Below the pieces are notes generated by a model. That model had not been told where the DNA came from, did not search any database, and saw only the letters and a program-made list of their open reading frames with translations. Position numbers and translations under genes: made by a program. A DNA stretch of 64,000 nt from the NCBI GenBank assembly GCA_036774405.1, contig DAIPBO010000002.1, forward strand, positions 107,713 through 171,712, read 5' to 3'. Shown here piece after piece: positions 7,326-15,825 of this stretch (the stretch's first letter is position 1; the number at the start of each line of letters is the position of its first letter). Source of the stretch: JAAYDS01 sp012729155. GTDB taxonomy: Bacteria > Chloroflexota > Anaerolineae > UBA1429.

Positions 7326-9008
7326 TTACGGAACGCTGGCGCGCTGGCCCACCATCACGAGGGGCAACAGGTGCTGGCCCCTGATGGGCCAGAAAGCGTT
7401 GTTTGAGACTGGCGACCATAGCTCGCCGGGGCGGTGCACGCTCTCGGCCCGCAAGGCCAGGTGCACCGTGCCCCCTGTATAGGGAAGGTCTACAAGGGTG
7501 AGCGACGATGTGTCAGGGGGCAGCCCCTGGGCCACCACGGCTGCGCTCGCCCATGTGTCAGCGGTGATCAGCGCTGTTGAGCGGCGAATCTCGATATCCG
7601 AGGCGTTCCTGGGTGGTGTCCAGGCGAGGTCGAGCGTAATGCGATCGTCGCCCGTGGGAGACACCTGAAGGATGCGTAGATCGTGCACCTTGCCCGGGGC
7701 CACCATGGCAACGGCCGTTGCCAGATCGATGCGCCCCCAGCCATAGTCCTGGTCCCAGGCGGATGGACCGAGGTCAACTGCAGTGTCTCTCATGATGTCC
7801 TCAACCTCTTCGGGAGACAGGCTGGGGTTGGCGCTCAACAGCAGCGCACTGAGCCCCGAGACCAGGGCGGCCGACATCGATGTACCCTGCCAGTAGTCAT
7901 AGTCATAGTCCATGCCATAGCCCATGTCCGGCGGCAAGTTGGCCGTCACCGAGTAGGTGGGCATGGTGCTGTAGATGCCTCCCGCGTCTGGTCGACTTGA
8001 CGCCCACTGTCCCCCCGGCGCGGCCAGGTCAACATGGTATCCATAGTTCGAGTAGAGGGCATAGACGTCGTCTCTGGTTGTAGCTGACACGGCGATGACG
8101 TGCTCACAGGCGGCTGGATAGTAGGGCGTACCGGTGGCATCGTTGCCCATGGCAGCCACCACCACCACGCCGGCGGCATATGCGCGGTCAATGGCGGGCT
8201 GCAACAGGGTGCCACCCTGTGGCCCCCCAAGGCTGAGATTGATGACATCCGCCCCCTGTGCTATGGCATAGTCGATGGCCTGCACGATGTCGGCCACATA
8301 GCCGATGCCGGCGGCATTGAGAGCCCGGATGATCAGCAGCCGCGCCTGCCAATCGACACCGGCGATGCCGGCACCGTTGTCGGTGACGGCGCCGATCAGG
8401 CCGGCAACGTGCGTTCCATGGCCAAACCGATCTCTGGGATCGTCGTCCATTTCGACATAGTCTCGGCCTGCCACCAGGCGTGCAGCCAGATCGGGGTGCG
8501 TCAAGTCCGCGCCCGAGTCGATCACCGCGATGGTGACTGCCTCGCTGCCAGTGATCAGCTCCCACGCCGCATGTGCCCGTATGATCGAGTGATGCCACTG
8601 GCGGGCGATGAGCGGGTCATCAGGGCTGCCCAGCGCCCAGACGCGATAGTTGGGCTCGGCCGCAACGACGCCGGGCAGGGCGCTGAGTTCGCTGGCCATC
8701 ACGAGTTCTTGGCCAGCGGCGACGGCGACCAGCTGCAGGTCAGGGGCAACCGCGCCGAGCGGTGAGGCCCCCATGGCGGCCAACGCTTGCGAACGCGGCA
8801 GCGACGCCATATCTGGCTCATAGAGCACCAGCACCTCGCCAGGGCGAAAAGCTGGTGAGGTGTCGCGCTCGGCCTGCCACTCTGGCGGGAGGGTCAATGG
8901 CCTGCGTGCATTGGGCGCTTGCCCCTGGGCGCAGGGCACCAGGGCGATGCTGAGAACAAGCAGAATCAGCGCGTACCTGAGTTGCCGAGAGAGGTTGGGG
9001 GCTGGCAT
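7326..9008 (-). CDS. Exported S8 (subtilisin-like) serine peptidase
   Basis: A 560-residue secreted protease. The signal peptide covers about residues 1-30 (hydrophobic run LILLVLSIALVPC, cleavage near AQG). An inhibitor-like propeptide follows (about 55-130), then the catalytic domain with Asp in AVIDSGADLTHPD, His in RFGHGTHVAGL and Ser in QGTSMSAALVSG. The triad and the oxyanion region (VVVVAAMGND) are intact, so it should be active. A C-terminal beta-rich, fibronectin-like domain (about 430-535) follows. The last residues, LLPLVMVGQ, resemble the hydrophobic LPLV ends of many Chloroflexota exported proteins, perhaps a sorting or anchoring signal. No cognate substrate gene is nearby. Confidence 0.93.
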   Translation of the reverse strand: MPAPNLSRQLRYALILLVLSIALVPCAQGQAPNARRPLTLPPEWQAERDTSPAFRPGEVLVLYEPDMASLPRSQALAAMGASPLGAVAPDLQLVAVAAGQELVMASELSALPGVVAAEPNYRVWALGSPDDPLIARQWHHSIIRAHAAWELITGSEAVTIAVIDSGADLTHPDLAARLVAGRDYVEMDDDPRDRFGHGTHVAGLIGAVTDNGAGIAGVDWQARLLIIRALNAAGIGYVADIVQAIDYAIAQGADVINLSLGGPQGGTLLQPAIDRAYAAGVVVVAAMGNDATGTPYYPAACEHVIAVSATTRDDVYALYSNYGYHVDLAAPGGQWASSRPDAGGIYSTMPTYSVTANLPPDMGYGMDYDYDYWQGTSMSAALVSGLSALLLSANPSLSPEEVEDIMRDTAVDLGPSAWDQDYGWGRIDLATAVAMVAPGKVHDLRILQVSPTGDDRITLDLAWTPPRNASDIEIRRSTALITADTWASAAVVAQGLPPDTSSLTLVDLPYTGGTVHLALRAESVHRPGELWSPVSNNAFWPIRGQHLLPLVMVGQRASVP

Positions 9009-9081
9009 GTCACGGTCTCACTTTCACCCGAGTCACACTACTCGAACGTGCATCAATGCAACGTGGTTCCTTTGCGTTAGC

Positions 9082-9879
9082 TCACAGGCCCAGCGGCGTG
9101 GCGCTCCAACCGCGCACAAAGCGCAGATACAGCAAGGCTGCCGTCGCCAGCACGATGGCGACAGTACACCAAACGTCGACGCGCCGCAGATAGAGGCGCT
9201 GCAGCGAAGTGCGATGCAACGAGGCGCCGAAAGCGCGTGTCTCCAGAGCATGAGCGAGGCTAGTGGCCGTCCGCAGGGCTGAGATGAGCATGGCGATAGT
9301 GATAGGCACATACGCCTTGGCTCTAGCGATGGGCCCGCTGTGCGAAAGGTCGAGTCCGCGGGCCTGCTGCGCCTCCGAGGTTGTACGAAACAGCTCGGCC
9401 ATGGTGGGTACATAGCGCAGGGCCATGGCAAGTGTGAGCCCCCAGGCATAGGGCAGGCCCAGCCATTGCAGACTCAGCACCAGGTGCGTCTCTGCCGTGG
9501 TGAACAGCCAGAAGAACAGCATAAAGGCCACGGCGGCCAGCCGCAGTGCTACCACGGCGCCACGGGCCAAACCATCCCAGGTGAGGCGCAAGCGCCACCA
9601 TGCCAACCACGCCGCCCCCTCGCCCGGGTAGAATGCGACCCACAGCACAAACACCAACGCCATGGTGACCCATAGCACCCGCCATACGTCGCCCAGGCGA
9701 AGCCGGGTGATGCCTGCCGAGAGCAGCAGGGCCTGCTCTGCCATAACGAGGGCCGCCATGGTCCAGACACTGCCGACTGCAAAGATCAGGGCCAGACCGC
9801 AGGCCACCAGCAGCAGCTTGACGCGTGCATCCAGTCGGTGTAGCCACGAATCGCCCGGCACATAGAGGCTAGCCAGCAT
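9082..9879 (-). CDS. ecfT: Energy-coupling factor transporter transmembrane subunit EcfT
   Basis: A 265-residue integral membrane protein with five to six hydrophobic segments and the two EcfT coupling helices that touch the ATPases: an Ala-Arg-Gly element in SEAQQARGLD and a second Arg element in LETRAFGA. EcfT connects the substrate-binding S component to the two EcfA ATPases of an ECF vitamin/cofactor importer. The start at 9879 (MLASLYVPGDSW) overlaps the end of the upstream ATPase gene by 11 nt, implying translational coupling; an in-frame ATG 39 nt further upstream is less family-like. It is the last gene of the mazG-ecfS-ecfA-ecfA-ecfT operon. Confidence 0.9.
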   Translation of the reverse strand: MLASLYVPGDSWLHRLDARVKLLLVACGLALIFAVGSVWTMAALVMAEQALLLSAGITRLRLGDVWRVLWVTMALVFVLWVAFYPGEGAAWLAWWRLRLTWDGLARGAVVALRLAAVAFMLFFWLFTTAETHLVLSLQWLGLPYAWGLTLAMALRYVPTMAELFRTTSEAQQARGLDLSHSGPIARAKAYVPITIAMLISALRTATSLAHALETRAFGASLHRTSLQRLYLRRVDVWCTVAIVLATAALLYLRFVRGWSATPLGL

Positions 9880-10708
9880 GGTGAGCCTCGCGCCAGAGCC
9901 TAGCAAAAGCGTCTGCAAATGCGTCCACTGTGAGCGTCTCTGGGGGCATGCCCAGGTCGCCGAGGCGCTGTGCCAGACGCATCACCTGCGGCGGCGAGAG
10001 ATGGGCCTCTCGCAGCCGAGCGGTCTGCCCGAAAAAGGCGCCGGGGGGCGCGTCAGCCACGATCCGCCCCGCCTGCATCAGCAGCACGCGCTCGGCATAC
10101 TCGGCCACGAGCTCCATGTCGTGAGAGATCAGGAGGATGGTATGCCCTTGCTGATGTAGTTCGCGAAAGTGATCGAGCAGCTCGTGGGCGCTACGCCAGT
10201 CCAGCTCCGCCGTCGGCTCGTCGAGCACAAAGAGGCTTGGGCGCATGGCGAACACCGCCGCTACGCTCACCAAGCGCCGCAGGCCGAACCCGAGCGTCGC
10301 CGGGGGCATATCGGCATAGGCGCGCAGCCCAAAGCCATCAAGCGCCTCGTCGACGCGGCGCTCCACCTCGTCGTGTGGCAGGCGCAGGTTGCGCGGGCCA
10401 AAGGCGAGTTCGTCGCGCACACGGGCGCTGAATATCTGGTGGTCGGGGTTCTGAAAGACATAGCCGACCTTGCGTGCCAGTTCTCCCACCGCTTGCGAGC
10501 GGGTATCCCTGCCAAAGACCTCGACAAAGCCCGAGACTGGCTTGAGCAGACCATTGAGATGCTTGGCCAGCGTACTCTTGCCCGACCCGTTCTGGCCCAC
10601 CAGCGCGCAGAACTCGCCGGCGCGCAACTCAAAATCGACGCCCTCGAGCGCCGGTACGCCAGGATAGTGGTAGTGTACGCCTCTGAAGCGCGCAGCGAGC
10701 TCAGCCAT
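9869..10708 (-). CDS. ecfA: ECF transporter ATP-binding subunit (second EcfA), atypical signature motif
   Basis: A 279-residue ABC ATPase with Walker A GQNGSGKST (about residue 38), a Q-loop FQNPDHQIFS typical of EcfA/CbiO proteins, Walker B SLFVLDEPTAELD and switch His in LLISHDMEL. The usual LSGGQ signature is replaced by LGFGLRRL at about residue 140, so the signature that would complete the partner subunit's nucleotide site is degenerate. Its first codon overlaps the preceding ecfA stop by 8 nt. It should pair with the product of the upstream ecfA gene as an EcfA-EcfA' heterodimer, as in Group II/III ECF systems. Its own catalytic Glu (in LDEPT) is retained. Confidence 0.9.
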   Translation of the reverse strand: MAELAARFRGVHYHYPGVPALEGVDFELRAGEFCALVGQNGSGKSTLAKHLNGLLKPVSGFVEVFGRDTRSQAVGELARKVGYVFQNPDHQIFSARVRDELAFGPRNLRLPHDEVERRVDEALDGFGLRAYADMPPATLGFGLRRLVSVAAVFAMRPSLFVLDEPTAELDWRSAHELLDHFRELHQQGHTILLISHDMELVAEYAERVLLMQAGRIVADAPPGAFFGQTARLREAHLSPPQVMRLAQRLGDLGMPPETLTVDAFADAFARLWREAHHAG

Positions 10709-11570
10709 GCGGGTGTTGCCACAGCCCGCGTAACGCCTTCTCGGCTTCGTCTAGCCGGTGAAAGGCCGGTACGACGATGCCTCGCTCTTTGAGGGCCGCT
10801 GCCACCAGGCTTACCTGCGGTGGTGCTACACCGGCCTGCGCCAGTAGCTCTGGCTGCATAAAGGCCGTTACCGGGGGTGCATCCAGGAGAATGCTGCCCT
10901 CGCTCATCACCACTACACGGTGCGCCGACTGCGCCACCTGCTCGGCCTCTTGCGTCGCCAGCACCACTGTCATCTCGCGCTCGGCACAGAGTCGTTCGAT
11001 GGCTGCAAAGACCTCGGCTGTGCCCAGGGGATCGAGCCCTGAGGTTGGCTCGTCGAGAATGAGCATTTCGGGCTGCATGGCCAGCGCTGCGGCGATGGCG
11101 ACGCGCTGCTTCTGCCCACCGGATAGCTGTGTGGGGCCACGCTTGCGCAGTGGCTGCAGATCGAGCATGTCGAGCGCCCAGTCGACGCGATCGGCGATCG
11201 CGTCGACCGATAGACCCAGGTTTTCGGGGCCAAAAGCGACCTCTTGCTCGACGCTGGGGCTGAATAGCTGGCTTTCGGGGTCTTGAAACACCAGGCCCAC
11301 TTGACGGGCCAGACGGGCCACCGGTACAGCGCGCGCCTCATGGCCCAGCACGCGCTGCACGCCACGAACGGCGCCGCCAGTGGCTTGCGGTACCAGGCCG
11401 TTCATGGCCATGCACAGAGTAGACTTGCCAGCGCCAGTGTGCCCCATCAGCGCCACGAACTCGCCTACCTCAACCTCAAGCTCGATGCCACGCAGGGCAT
11501 AGGGAGCTGCCTCATTGGGGCGCGCTGCGGGATAGCGATAGTAGAACTCGTGGAATTCGACTGCCAACAC
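10701..11570 (-). CDS. ecfA: ECF transporter ATP-binding subunit (first EcfA)
   Basis: A 289-residue ABC ATPase with canonical motifs: Walker A GHTGAGKST (about residue 44), Q-loop FQDPESQLFSPSVEQEVAFG, signature LSGGQKQRVAIA, Walker B EMLILDEPTSGLD, and a Gln-containing switch region VLATQEAEQ where His is more usual. The start is set at the GTG at 11570, 8 nt after the ecfS stop; the open frame runs about 100 codons further upstream, but only as a shadow of ecfS. With its degenerate-signature partner downstream it would form the asymmetric ATPase pair of the ECF importer. Confidence 0.9.
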   Translation of the reverse strand: MLAVEFHEFYYRYPAARPNEAAPYALRGIELEVEVGEFVALMGHTGAGKSTLCMAMNGLVPQATGGAVRGVQRVLGHEARAVPVARLARQVGLVFQDPESQLFSPSVEQEVAFGPENLGLSVDAIADRVDWALDMLDLQPLRKRGPTQLSGGQKQRVAIAAALAMQPEMLILDEPTSGLDPLGTAEVFAAIERLCAEREMTVVLATQEAEQVAQSAHRVVVMSEGSILLDAPPVTAFMQPELLAQAGVAPPQVSLVAAALKERGIVVPAFHRLDEAEKALRGLWQHPHG

Positions 11571-11578
11571 GGTGCAGG

Positions 11579-12106
11579 CTATTCCTCGCGCCAGCCGCCC
11601 GGATCGCGCAGCTGGGCGATGGCGGGGTAGGCACGTGCTACGGCATAATAGAGAGGCAGACCCACCAGCCCACCCACCACACCTTGGAGCAGGTTGAACG
11701 GCACGCCCACCAAAGCGGGTTTCCAGCCGGTAAAGACCAGCGCCTCGCCCGCATAGTAGGCGATGACCATGAACAAGGCTCCGACGGCCCACCCCAGCAC
11801 GGCCGACCAGCGCCGACCCTGTCGTGCGAACACCCCGATCAAAAAGCCCTCGAGCCCATGCGCCAGCAAAGAGATGCCCGCCCATTGACCGTAGCCACCC
11901 ATGAAATCAGCCAGCGCAGTACCCACGCCGCCGGCTACCAGGCCGACGATAGGCCCAAAAGCCACCCCAGCAAAGGTGATGGCCACGTCTGACAGGTTCA
12001 GATAGCCCTCCGTGCCTGGAATGGGGATCTTGGGGATGACAGTAAAGACAGTCGTCACGGCGATCATGATCGCCAGCAGCGCCATGCGCATGGTGGGGTT
12101 TTTCAT
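11579..12106 (-). CDS. ECF transporter S component (substrate-binding membrane protein)
   Basis: A 175-residue hydrophobic protein with about five to six membrane segments, typical of S components. The N-terminal half carries the loop PGTEGYLNLSDVAITFAG followed by GPIVGLVAGGVGTALADFMGG, the pattern of the HmpT/riboflavin-type ECF S family (PF07155-like). S components bind a vitamin or nucleobase-like substrate and dock on EcfT. No riboswitch can lie directly upstream, because the mazG gene ends only 22 nt away, so the usual leader clue to the substrate (TPP, FMN, cobalamin) is missing. The substrate is therefore unassigned. Confidence 0.85.
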   Translation of the reverse strand: MKNPTMRMALLAIMIAVTTVFTVIPKIPIPGTEGYLNLSDVAITFAGVAFGPIVGLVAGGVGTALADFMGGYGQWAGISLLAHGLEGFLIGVFARQGRRWSAVLGWAVGALFMVIAYYAGEALVFTGWKPALVGVPFNLLQGVVGGLVGLPLYYAVARAYPAIAQLRDPGGWREE

Positions 12107-12128
12107 CGCATTCCCTCTCTGTGTGGGC

Positions 12129-13598
12129 TCACTGTTCGTCGGTCTTGGCCTGTTCCCAGATGGCGTCCATCTCGGCCAGCGTCATGGTCTCGAGCCCGCG
12201 ACCTTGCGCTGCAGCGTGCCCCTCAATGGCCGCAAACCGCCTGGCAAAGCGCGCGTTGGTCTCGCGCAACGCATCTTCGGGGTTGATGGCCTGCCAGCGC
12301 GCCAGGTTCACCAATGCAAAGAGAACATCACCTAACTCGCGGCTGCGGGCCGCGTCATCGGGGGCTTGTGCGTACTCGTCCAGTTCTTCGTCTAGCTTGG
12401 CGCGCACCTGGCTTGCATCGCTCCAATCGAAACCCACGCGAGCCACACGTTCCTGGATCTTGAGAGCTTGCGCCAGAGCTGGTAATGCCTGGTTGATGCC
12501 GTCGAGCATCGAGCGTCGCTCCTGCCCGTTGGCCACCCTCTCTTCGCGCTTGATCTGTTCCCAGCTCTGCAACACCTCATCGGGGCTCGAGGCCTGCGCC
12601 TCACCAAAGACGTGCGGGTGCCGCCGTACTAGTTTGGCAATGGCATACTGCATGCTGTCGATGAGGCGAAAGTCGCCGTGCTCAGTAGCGATCTGCGCGT
12701 GGAAAAGAATCTGCAGCAGCAGGTCACCCAGCTCCTCGCAAACCTCGCCAAGATCGCCACCGTCTATGGCCGCGAGCACCTCATAGGTCTCCTCCAGGAG
12801 ATAGGTCCGCAGGCTTTCGTGCGTCTGTTCGCGATCCCACGGGCAGCCATCGGGCGCACGCAGGCGGGCCATGACCTCCTGATAGCTCGAAAGCGACCCT
12901 GGCGTGGGCAACGCTGGCACCAACAGCGAGGTGAGATGGTCCAGGTCGGGCTGGCGGTCCAGCTCGTACAGGGCAATGTCGCGCACTTGTTCATCGGGCA
13001 GACCAGCGTGCAGCACCAACCGTGCGGGGTGCTCATCAGGGTAGAGGTTCATCAGCGTGAGCTTGCAGTCTGACGCGAGCGGCTGATTGTAGACCTGCAC
13101 GATCAGTGCGGGCACATCGGGGTCCAAGGGGGGGTGCAGGCGTCTGGCGAGCAGCGTTGCATCGCAGATCTGCAGCCCGTCAAAGCTGTCGATTCGGAGC
13201 GCGGCCAACGTCGGCTCGATACAACTGACCCCGTGTACAATCCGCACCGGCAGGCCGCGAGACGGCCCCTGGGTTAGCAAGGCCTGTACGGTGGCCTCGC
13301 CCACCAGAGGATCGCCAGGCACGGCATAGACCACGCCCTGTGCACGTTGGCCGAGGTCAAGCACCTGCTCCACGATGGCCGCATAGACCGCCTCAAAGGT
13401 CTGGTGTGCATCGTACAGTGCGTCAAAAGCATGCAGGCGGCCCTGTAGACTGGCCGCGGTGGCGGGGTCGTTGAGGGTCGGGTGGCGCTCGGTGCGCACA
13501 TAGACCTCATCGGCCTCTGTCAACACTCGGTTTGCGGCTATGGTCAGCAACTCTGGATCGCCTGGTCCCAGCCCAACGATGGTGATGCCCTGTGCCAT
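12129..13598 (-). CDS. mazG: Tetrapyrrole-methylase-like / MazG NTP pyrophosphohydrolase fusion (YabN type)
   Basis: A 489-residue two-part protein. Residues about 1-225 form a tetrapyrrole (corrin/porphyrin) methylase-like domain, opening ITIVGLGPGDPELLTIAA and containing AVPGDPLVGEA. Residues about 245-489 hold MazG, with CPWDREQTHESL, the Mg-binding EETYEV and EELGDLLLQILFHAQIA helices, and a second EE..ELGDVLFALVN repeat. MazG hydrolyses (d)NTPs to monophosphates and clears damaged nucleotides. The methylase-like half is of unknown activity in YabN proteins. Start 13598 is chosen for GAGGGAGAA upstream; the open frame extends 44 codons further without family similarity. It is the first gene of the ECF operon. 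Confidence 0.93.
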   Translation of the reverse strand: MAQGITIVGLGPGDPELLTIAANRVLTEADEVYVRTERHPTLNDPATAASLQGRLHAFDALYDAHQTFEAVYAAIVEQVLDLGQRAQGVVYAVPGDPLVGEATVQALLTQGPSRGLPVRIVHGVSCIEPTLAALRIDSFDGLQICDATLLARRLHPPLDPDVPALIVQVYNQPLASDCKLTLMNLYPDEHPARLVLHAGLPDEQVRDIALYELDRQPDLDHLTSLLVPALPTPGSLSSYQEVMARLRAPDGCPWDREQTHESLRTYLLEETYEVLAAIDGGDLGEVCEELGDLLLQILFHAQIATEHGDFRLIDSMQYAIAKLVRRHPHVFGEAQASSPDEVLQSWEQIKREERVANGQERRSMLDGINQALPALAQALKIQERVARVGFDWSDASQVRAKLDEELDEYAQAPDDAARSRELGDVLFALVNLARWQAINPEDALRETNARFARRFAAIEGHAAAQGRGLETMTLAEMDAIWEQAKTDEQ

Positions 13599-13625
13599 GA
13601 GTTCTCCCTCGACGGTGTGGCTTGA

Positions 13626-13654
13626 ATTATACGCCCGCAGGAGGGCCTGCCCAA
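13626..13654 (-). promoter_or_regulatory. Predicted promoter of the mazG-ECF operon
   Basis: On the minus strand, -35 TTGGGC (13654-13649), a 17-nt spacer and a perfect -10 TATAAT (13631-13626) put the start near 13619, 21 nt before the mazG ATG. It is divergent from the rubrerythrin promoter about 60 nt away. Confidence 0.6.
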
Positions 13655-13714
13655 GTGCGTTGAGCGAGTTGTTGCCAGCAGCGCCCGGACAGGCAGGAAC
13701 CGGAGCCGTATCGC

Positions 13715-13743
13715 TTGACAGAGCGCTCACCTCTCTCTACAAT
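13715..13743 (+). promoter_or_regulatory. Strong predicted promoter of the redox/iron island
   Basis: A perfect -35 TTGACA (13715-13720), an exact 17-nt spacer and -10 TACAAT (13738-13743) form one of the best consensus promoters in the window. The predicted start is near 13750, leaving a ~35-nt leader before the rubrerythrin-like gene. Confidence 0.7.
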
Positions 13744-13784
13744 CTAGACGGTGTTTCATAAGAGAACGTCTTGAGAATGGACAT

Positions 13785-14246
13785 ATGAGTAACCCAGTTG
13801 AACAGGCGCTACAAACAGCTATCCTGCGCGAGATCGCGGCGTATGAGCTCTATGCGGCGACGGCCAAGCTCGTCGAGGCCGGCCCATCGCAAAAGATGTT
13901 GTTGGACCTGGCCGCCCAGGAACGCGGCCATCGGCGTAGACTCGAAAACGTGCTCTCGCGGGGCGCCTTTGCCCGCCTCACCACCGAACAGGAAGAGCAG
14001 GTGCTCGACCTCAAGATCACCGACCATCTGGTGGCTAGCCCGCTAACCCCCGACGCCACCCTGCAAGACATTCTGATTGTGGCCGGGCAGCGCGAGGGCA
14101 ATAGCCATGCCCTCTACAGCGCTCTGGCGCAGGTGGCCGACGACCCGCAGGCCCAGCGCCTGTTCGAGGTGCTGGCCAACGAAGAACTCAAACACAAGCA
14201 GCTCGTCGAGAAACTGTATGACGAGCTATTCTACAGCGACAACTAG
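13785..14246 (+). CDS. Rubrerythrin-like ferritin-fold protein
   Basis: A 153-residue ferritin-like four-helix protein. The two-fold ligand pattern of a di-iron site is complete: Glu in LREIAAYELY and ExxH in AQERGHRRR (helices 1-2), then Glu in QREGNSHALY and ExxH in NEELKHKQ (helices 3-4). It has no rubredoxin domain of its own, but a separate rubredoxin gene starts 52 nt downstream, so the pair may act as a split rubrerythrin that reduces peroxide with electrons from rubredoxin. It is the first gene behind a strong promoter. Its C-terminus (ELFYSDN) has no encapsulin-targeting peptide. Iron storage rather than peroxidase activity cannot be excluded. Confidence 0.85.
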   Translation: MSNPVEQALQTAILREIAAYELYAATAKLVEAGPSQKMLLDLAAQERGHRRRLENVLSRGAFARLTTEQEEQVLDLKITDHLVASPLTPDATLQDILIVAGQREGNSHALYSALAQVADDPQAQRLFEVLANEELKHKQLVEKLYDELFYSDN

Positions 14247-14298
14247 GGCCCCGACCCGGCCTTGTGCTGGGTGACTATTCAAGGAACAGGAGAGCGAA

Positions 14299-14460
14299 AT
14301 GGCCAAGTGGGAGTGTCTCGTTTGTGGTTACGTCTATGACCCTGATGAAGGCGATCCTGACAACGGAATCGAGCCAGGGACTGCTTTTGAAGACTTGCCA
14401 GACGACTGGGTTTGCCCAGAATGTGGCGCTGGCAAAGACATGTTCGAGCAGATGGACTAA
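14299..14460 (+). CDS. Rubredoxin
   Basis: A 53-residue rubredoxin with the two Fe-binding CxxC knuckles, C6-x2-C9 (ECLVCGY) and C39-x2-C42 (WVCPECG), and the usual aromatic core (YVYDP, Trp37). It is a soluble one-electron carrier with a mononuclear Fe(Cys)4 centre. It starts at an ATG preceded by GGAACAGGAGAGCG. The gene is easy to miss because of its size. It sits between the rubrerythrin-like gene and the NAD(P)H reductase gene, so the likely electron path is NAD(P)H to the reductase to rubredoxin to the ferritin-fold proteins. A hairpin terminator follows about 20 nt after its stop. Confidence 0.96.
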   Translation: MAKWECLVCGYVYDPDEGDPDNGIEPGTAFEDLPDDWVCPECGAGKDMFEQMD

Positions 14461-14480
14461 CTCAGCTCTCGGCACAAGCA

Positions 14481-14509
14481 CGACCGCCGTCCGGTTCTGG
14501 CGGCGGTCG
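14481..14509 (+). terminator. Hairpin terminator after the rubredoxin gene
   Basis: A perfect 9-bp stem CGACCGCCG/CGGCGGTCG (14481-14489 and 14501-14509) with an 11-nt loop is followed by CTTTCT. The U-tract is weak, so read-through into the reductase gene is possible. Confidence 0.6.
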
Positions 14510-14588
14510 CTTTCTAGGTCTGCATTCCGATTCTGTGGTCAGCGTAGGTGATCGCAAGATTGCCCGCGGCCACCCCTGGAGGGCATCG

Positions 14589-15806
14589 ATGCGGGTCATC
14601 ATCATTGGCAACGGCGTTGCCGGCGTGAACGTTGCCCGGGCGATCGCCGATAGTGGCGTTGCCGACGAACTCATCATCTATTCGTGCGAAAAGCACAACT
14701 ATTACCCGCGCCCGCGGTTGATCGAACTCTTGACAGGTGATCTGCCGCCCGAGGCCATTGCCCAGTACCCCGATGATTGGTATCAACGCCGCAAGATCGA
14801 TGTGCGGCTGGGTTGCTGTGTTGCGGCGATCGATCGCGATGCCCGTCGCATCACGCTGGCAGATGGCGGTCACGACACGTACGACAAGCTGGTATTGGCC
14901 ATCGGCGCTCATAGCTGGGTGCCGCCTATTGCAGGGGCTGAACGCCAGGGTGTACATACCTTGCGCACCGTTCGGGATGCCGAAACCATCGGCGCGCAGG
15001 CCCGCAAGGCAGAGAACGTCGTCTGCATCGGCGGCGGCCTGCTGGGGCTTGACACTTCGATGGCGCTGGTGCGCTGCGGCGCCAGCCCGGTGATTCTCGA
15101 GGCATTGCCCTGGCTCATGCCTCGCCAGCTCGACCGTGAGGGTGCCGCCGTACTGCAGGCCTTGATCGAGGCTCGTGGAGCACACGTACGCGTGGGCGTA
15201 CAGGTAGAAGAGATCATCGGCGACGGCCGCGTGCGCTCGGTGAGGCTCAAGAGCGGAGAGGAACTACCCGCTGATCTCGTGGTCGTCTCGGCAGGTGTGC
15301 GCAGTAATCTCTTGCTGGCGCAGCAGGCCGGGCTCAGCTGCAACCGCGGCATCATCGTCAATGAACGCATGGAGACCGACGACCCTGACATCTATGCGGT
15401 CGGCGATTGCGCCGAGTTTAAGGGCATGGTATGGGCGATTATCCCCGTAGCGCTGGCGCAGGCGCGCGTGGCCGCCATGCAAATCTGCGGACAGGGCGAT
15501 GGCCTCTATGAGGGCGTCGTACCAAGCACCACCCTCAAGGTAACCGGTATTGATCTGACCAGCATCGGTGAGGTCAACCCGCAAGAGGGCATGTTCGTCG
15601 AGAAGCGCTATCAAAACGCCGCCGGCTCGGTCTATGAAAAACTGGTCATTCGCGACCGCCGCATCGTCGGCGCCATCCTGTTGGGCGATCGTAGCGATGT
15701 GCGCGCGGTCAATCAGCTCATATCTCGCGGCGTGGATGTAGCGCCCTATATCGACAGGCTTTTTACCGCTGGTCTGTCGCTGGCCGATATCGTCAACGCA
15801 CAGTAG
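14589..15806 (+). CDS. FAD-dependent NAD(P)H:rubredoxin reductase-like oxidoreductase
   Basis: A 405-residue pyridine-nucleotide-disulfide-type flavoprotein. The FAD-binding loop IIGNGVAGVNVA opens the protein, an NAD(P) loop CIGGGLLGLDTS sits near residue 155, and a second FAD motif DIYAVGDCAEF lies near 270. The C-terminal ~70 residues match the rubredoxin-binding domain of NADH:rubredoxin reductases and the NirB N-terminal part. No redox-active CxxC is present, so it is not a thioredoxin-reductase type. The ATG at 14589 follows CTGGAGGG; the longer frame overlaps the rubredoxin gene and is spurious. It lies 19 nt before the encapsulin cargo gene, which suggests it also supplies electrons for iron reduction or mobilisation. 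Confidence 0.9.
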   Translation: MRVIIIGNGVAGVNVARAIADSGVADELIIYSCEKHNYYPRPRLIELLTGDLPPEAIAQYPDDWYQRRKIDVRLGCCVAAIDRDARRITLADGGHDTYDKLVLAIGAHSWVPPIAGAERQGVHTLRTVRDAETIGAQARKAENVVCIGGGLLGLDTSMALVRCGASPVILEALPWLMPRQLDREGAAVLQALIEARGAHVRVGVQVEEIIGDGRVRSVRLKSGEELPADLVVVSAGVRSNLLLAQQAGLSCNRGIIVNERMETDDPDIYAVGDCAEFKGMVWAIIPVALAQARVAAMQICGQGDGLYEGVVPSTTLKVTGIDLTSIGEVNPQEGMFVEKRYQNAAGSVYEKLVIRDRRIVGAILLGDRSDVRAVNQLISRGVDVAPYIDRLFTAGLSLADIVNAQ

Positions 15807-15825
15807 CGTGCCAATGGAGGTGCCC

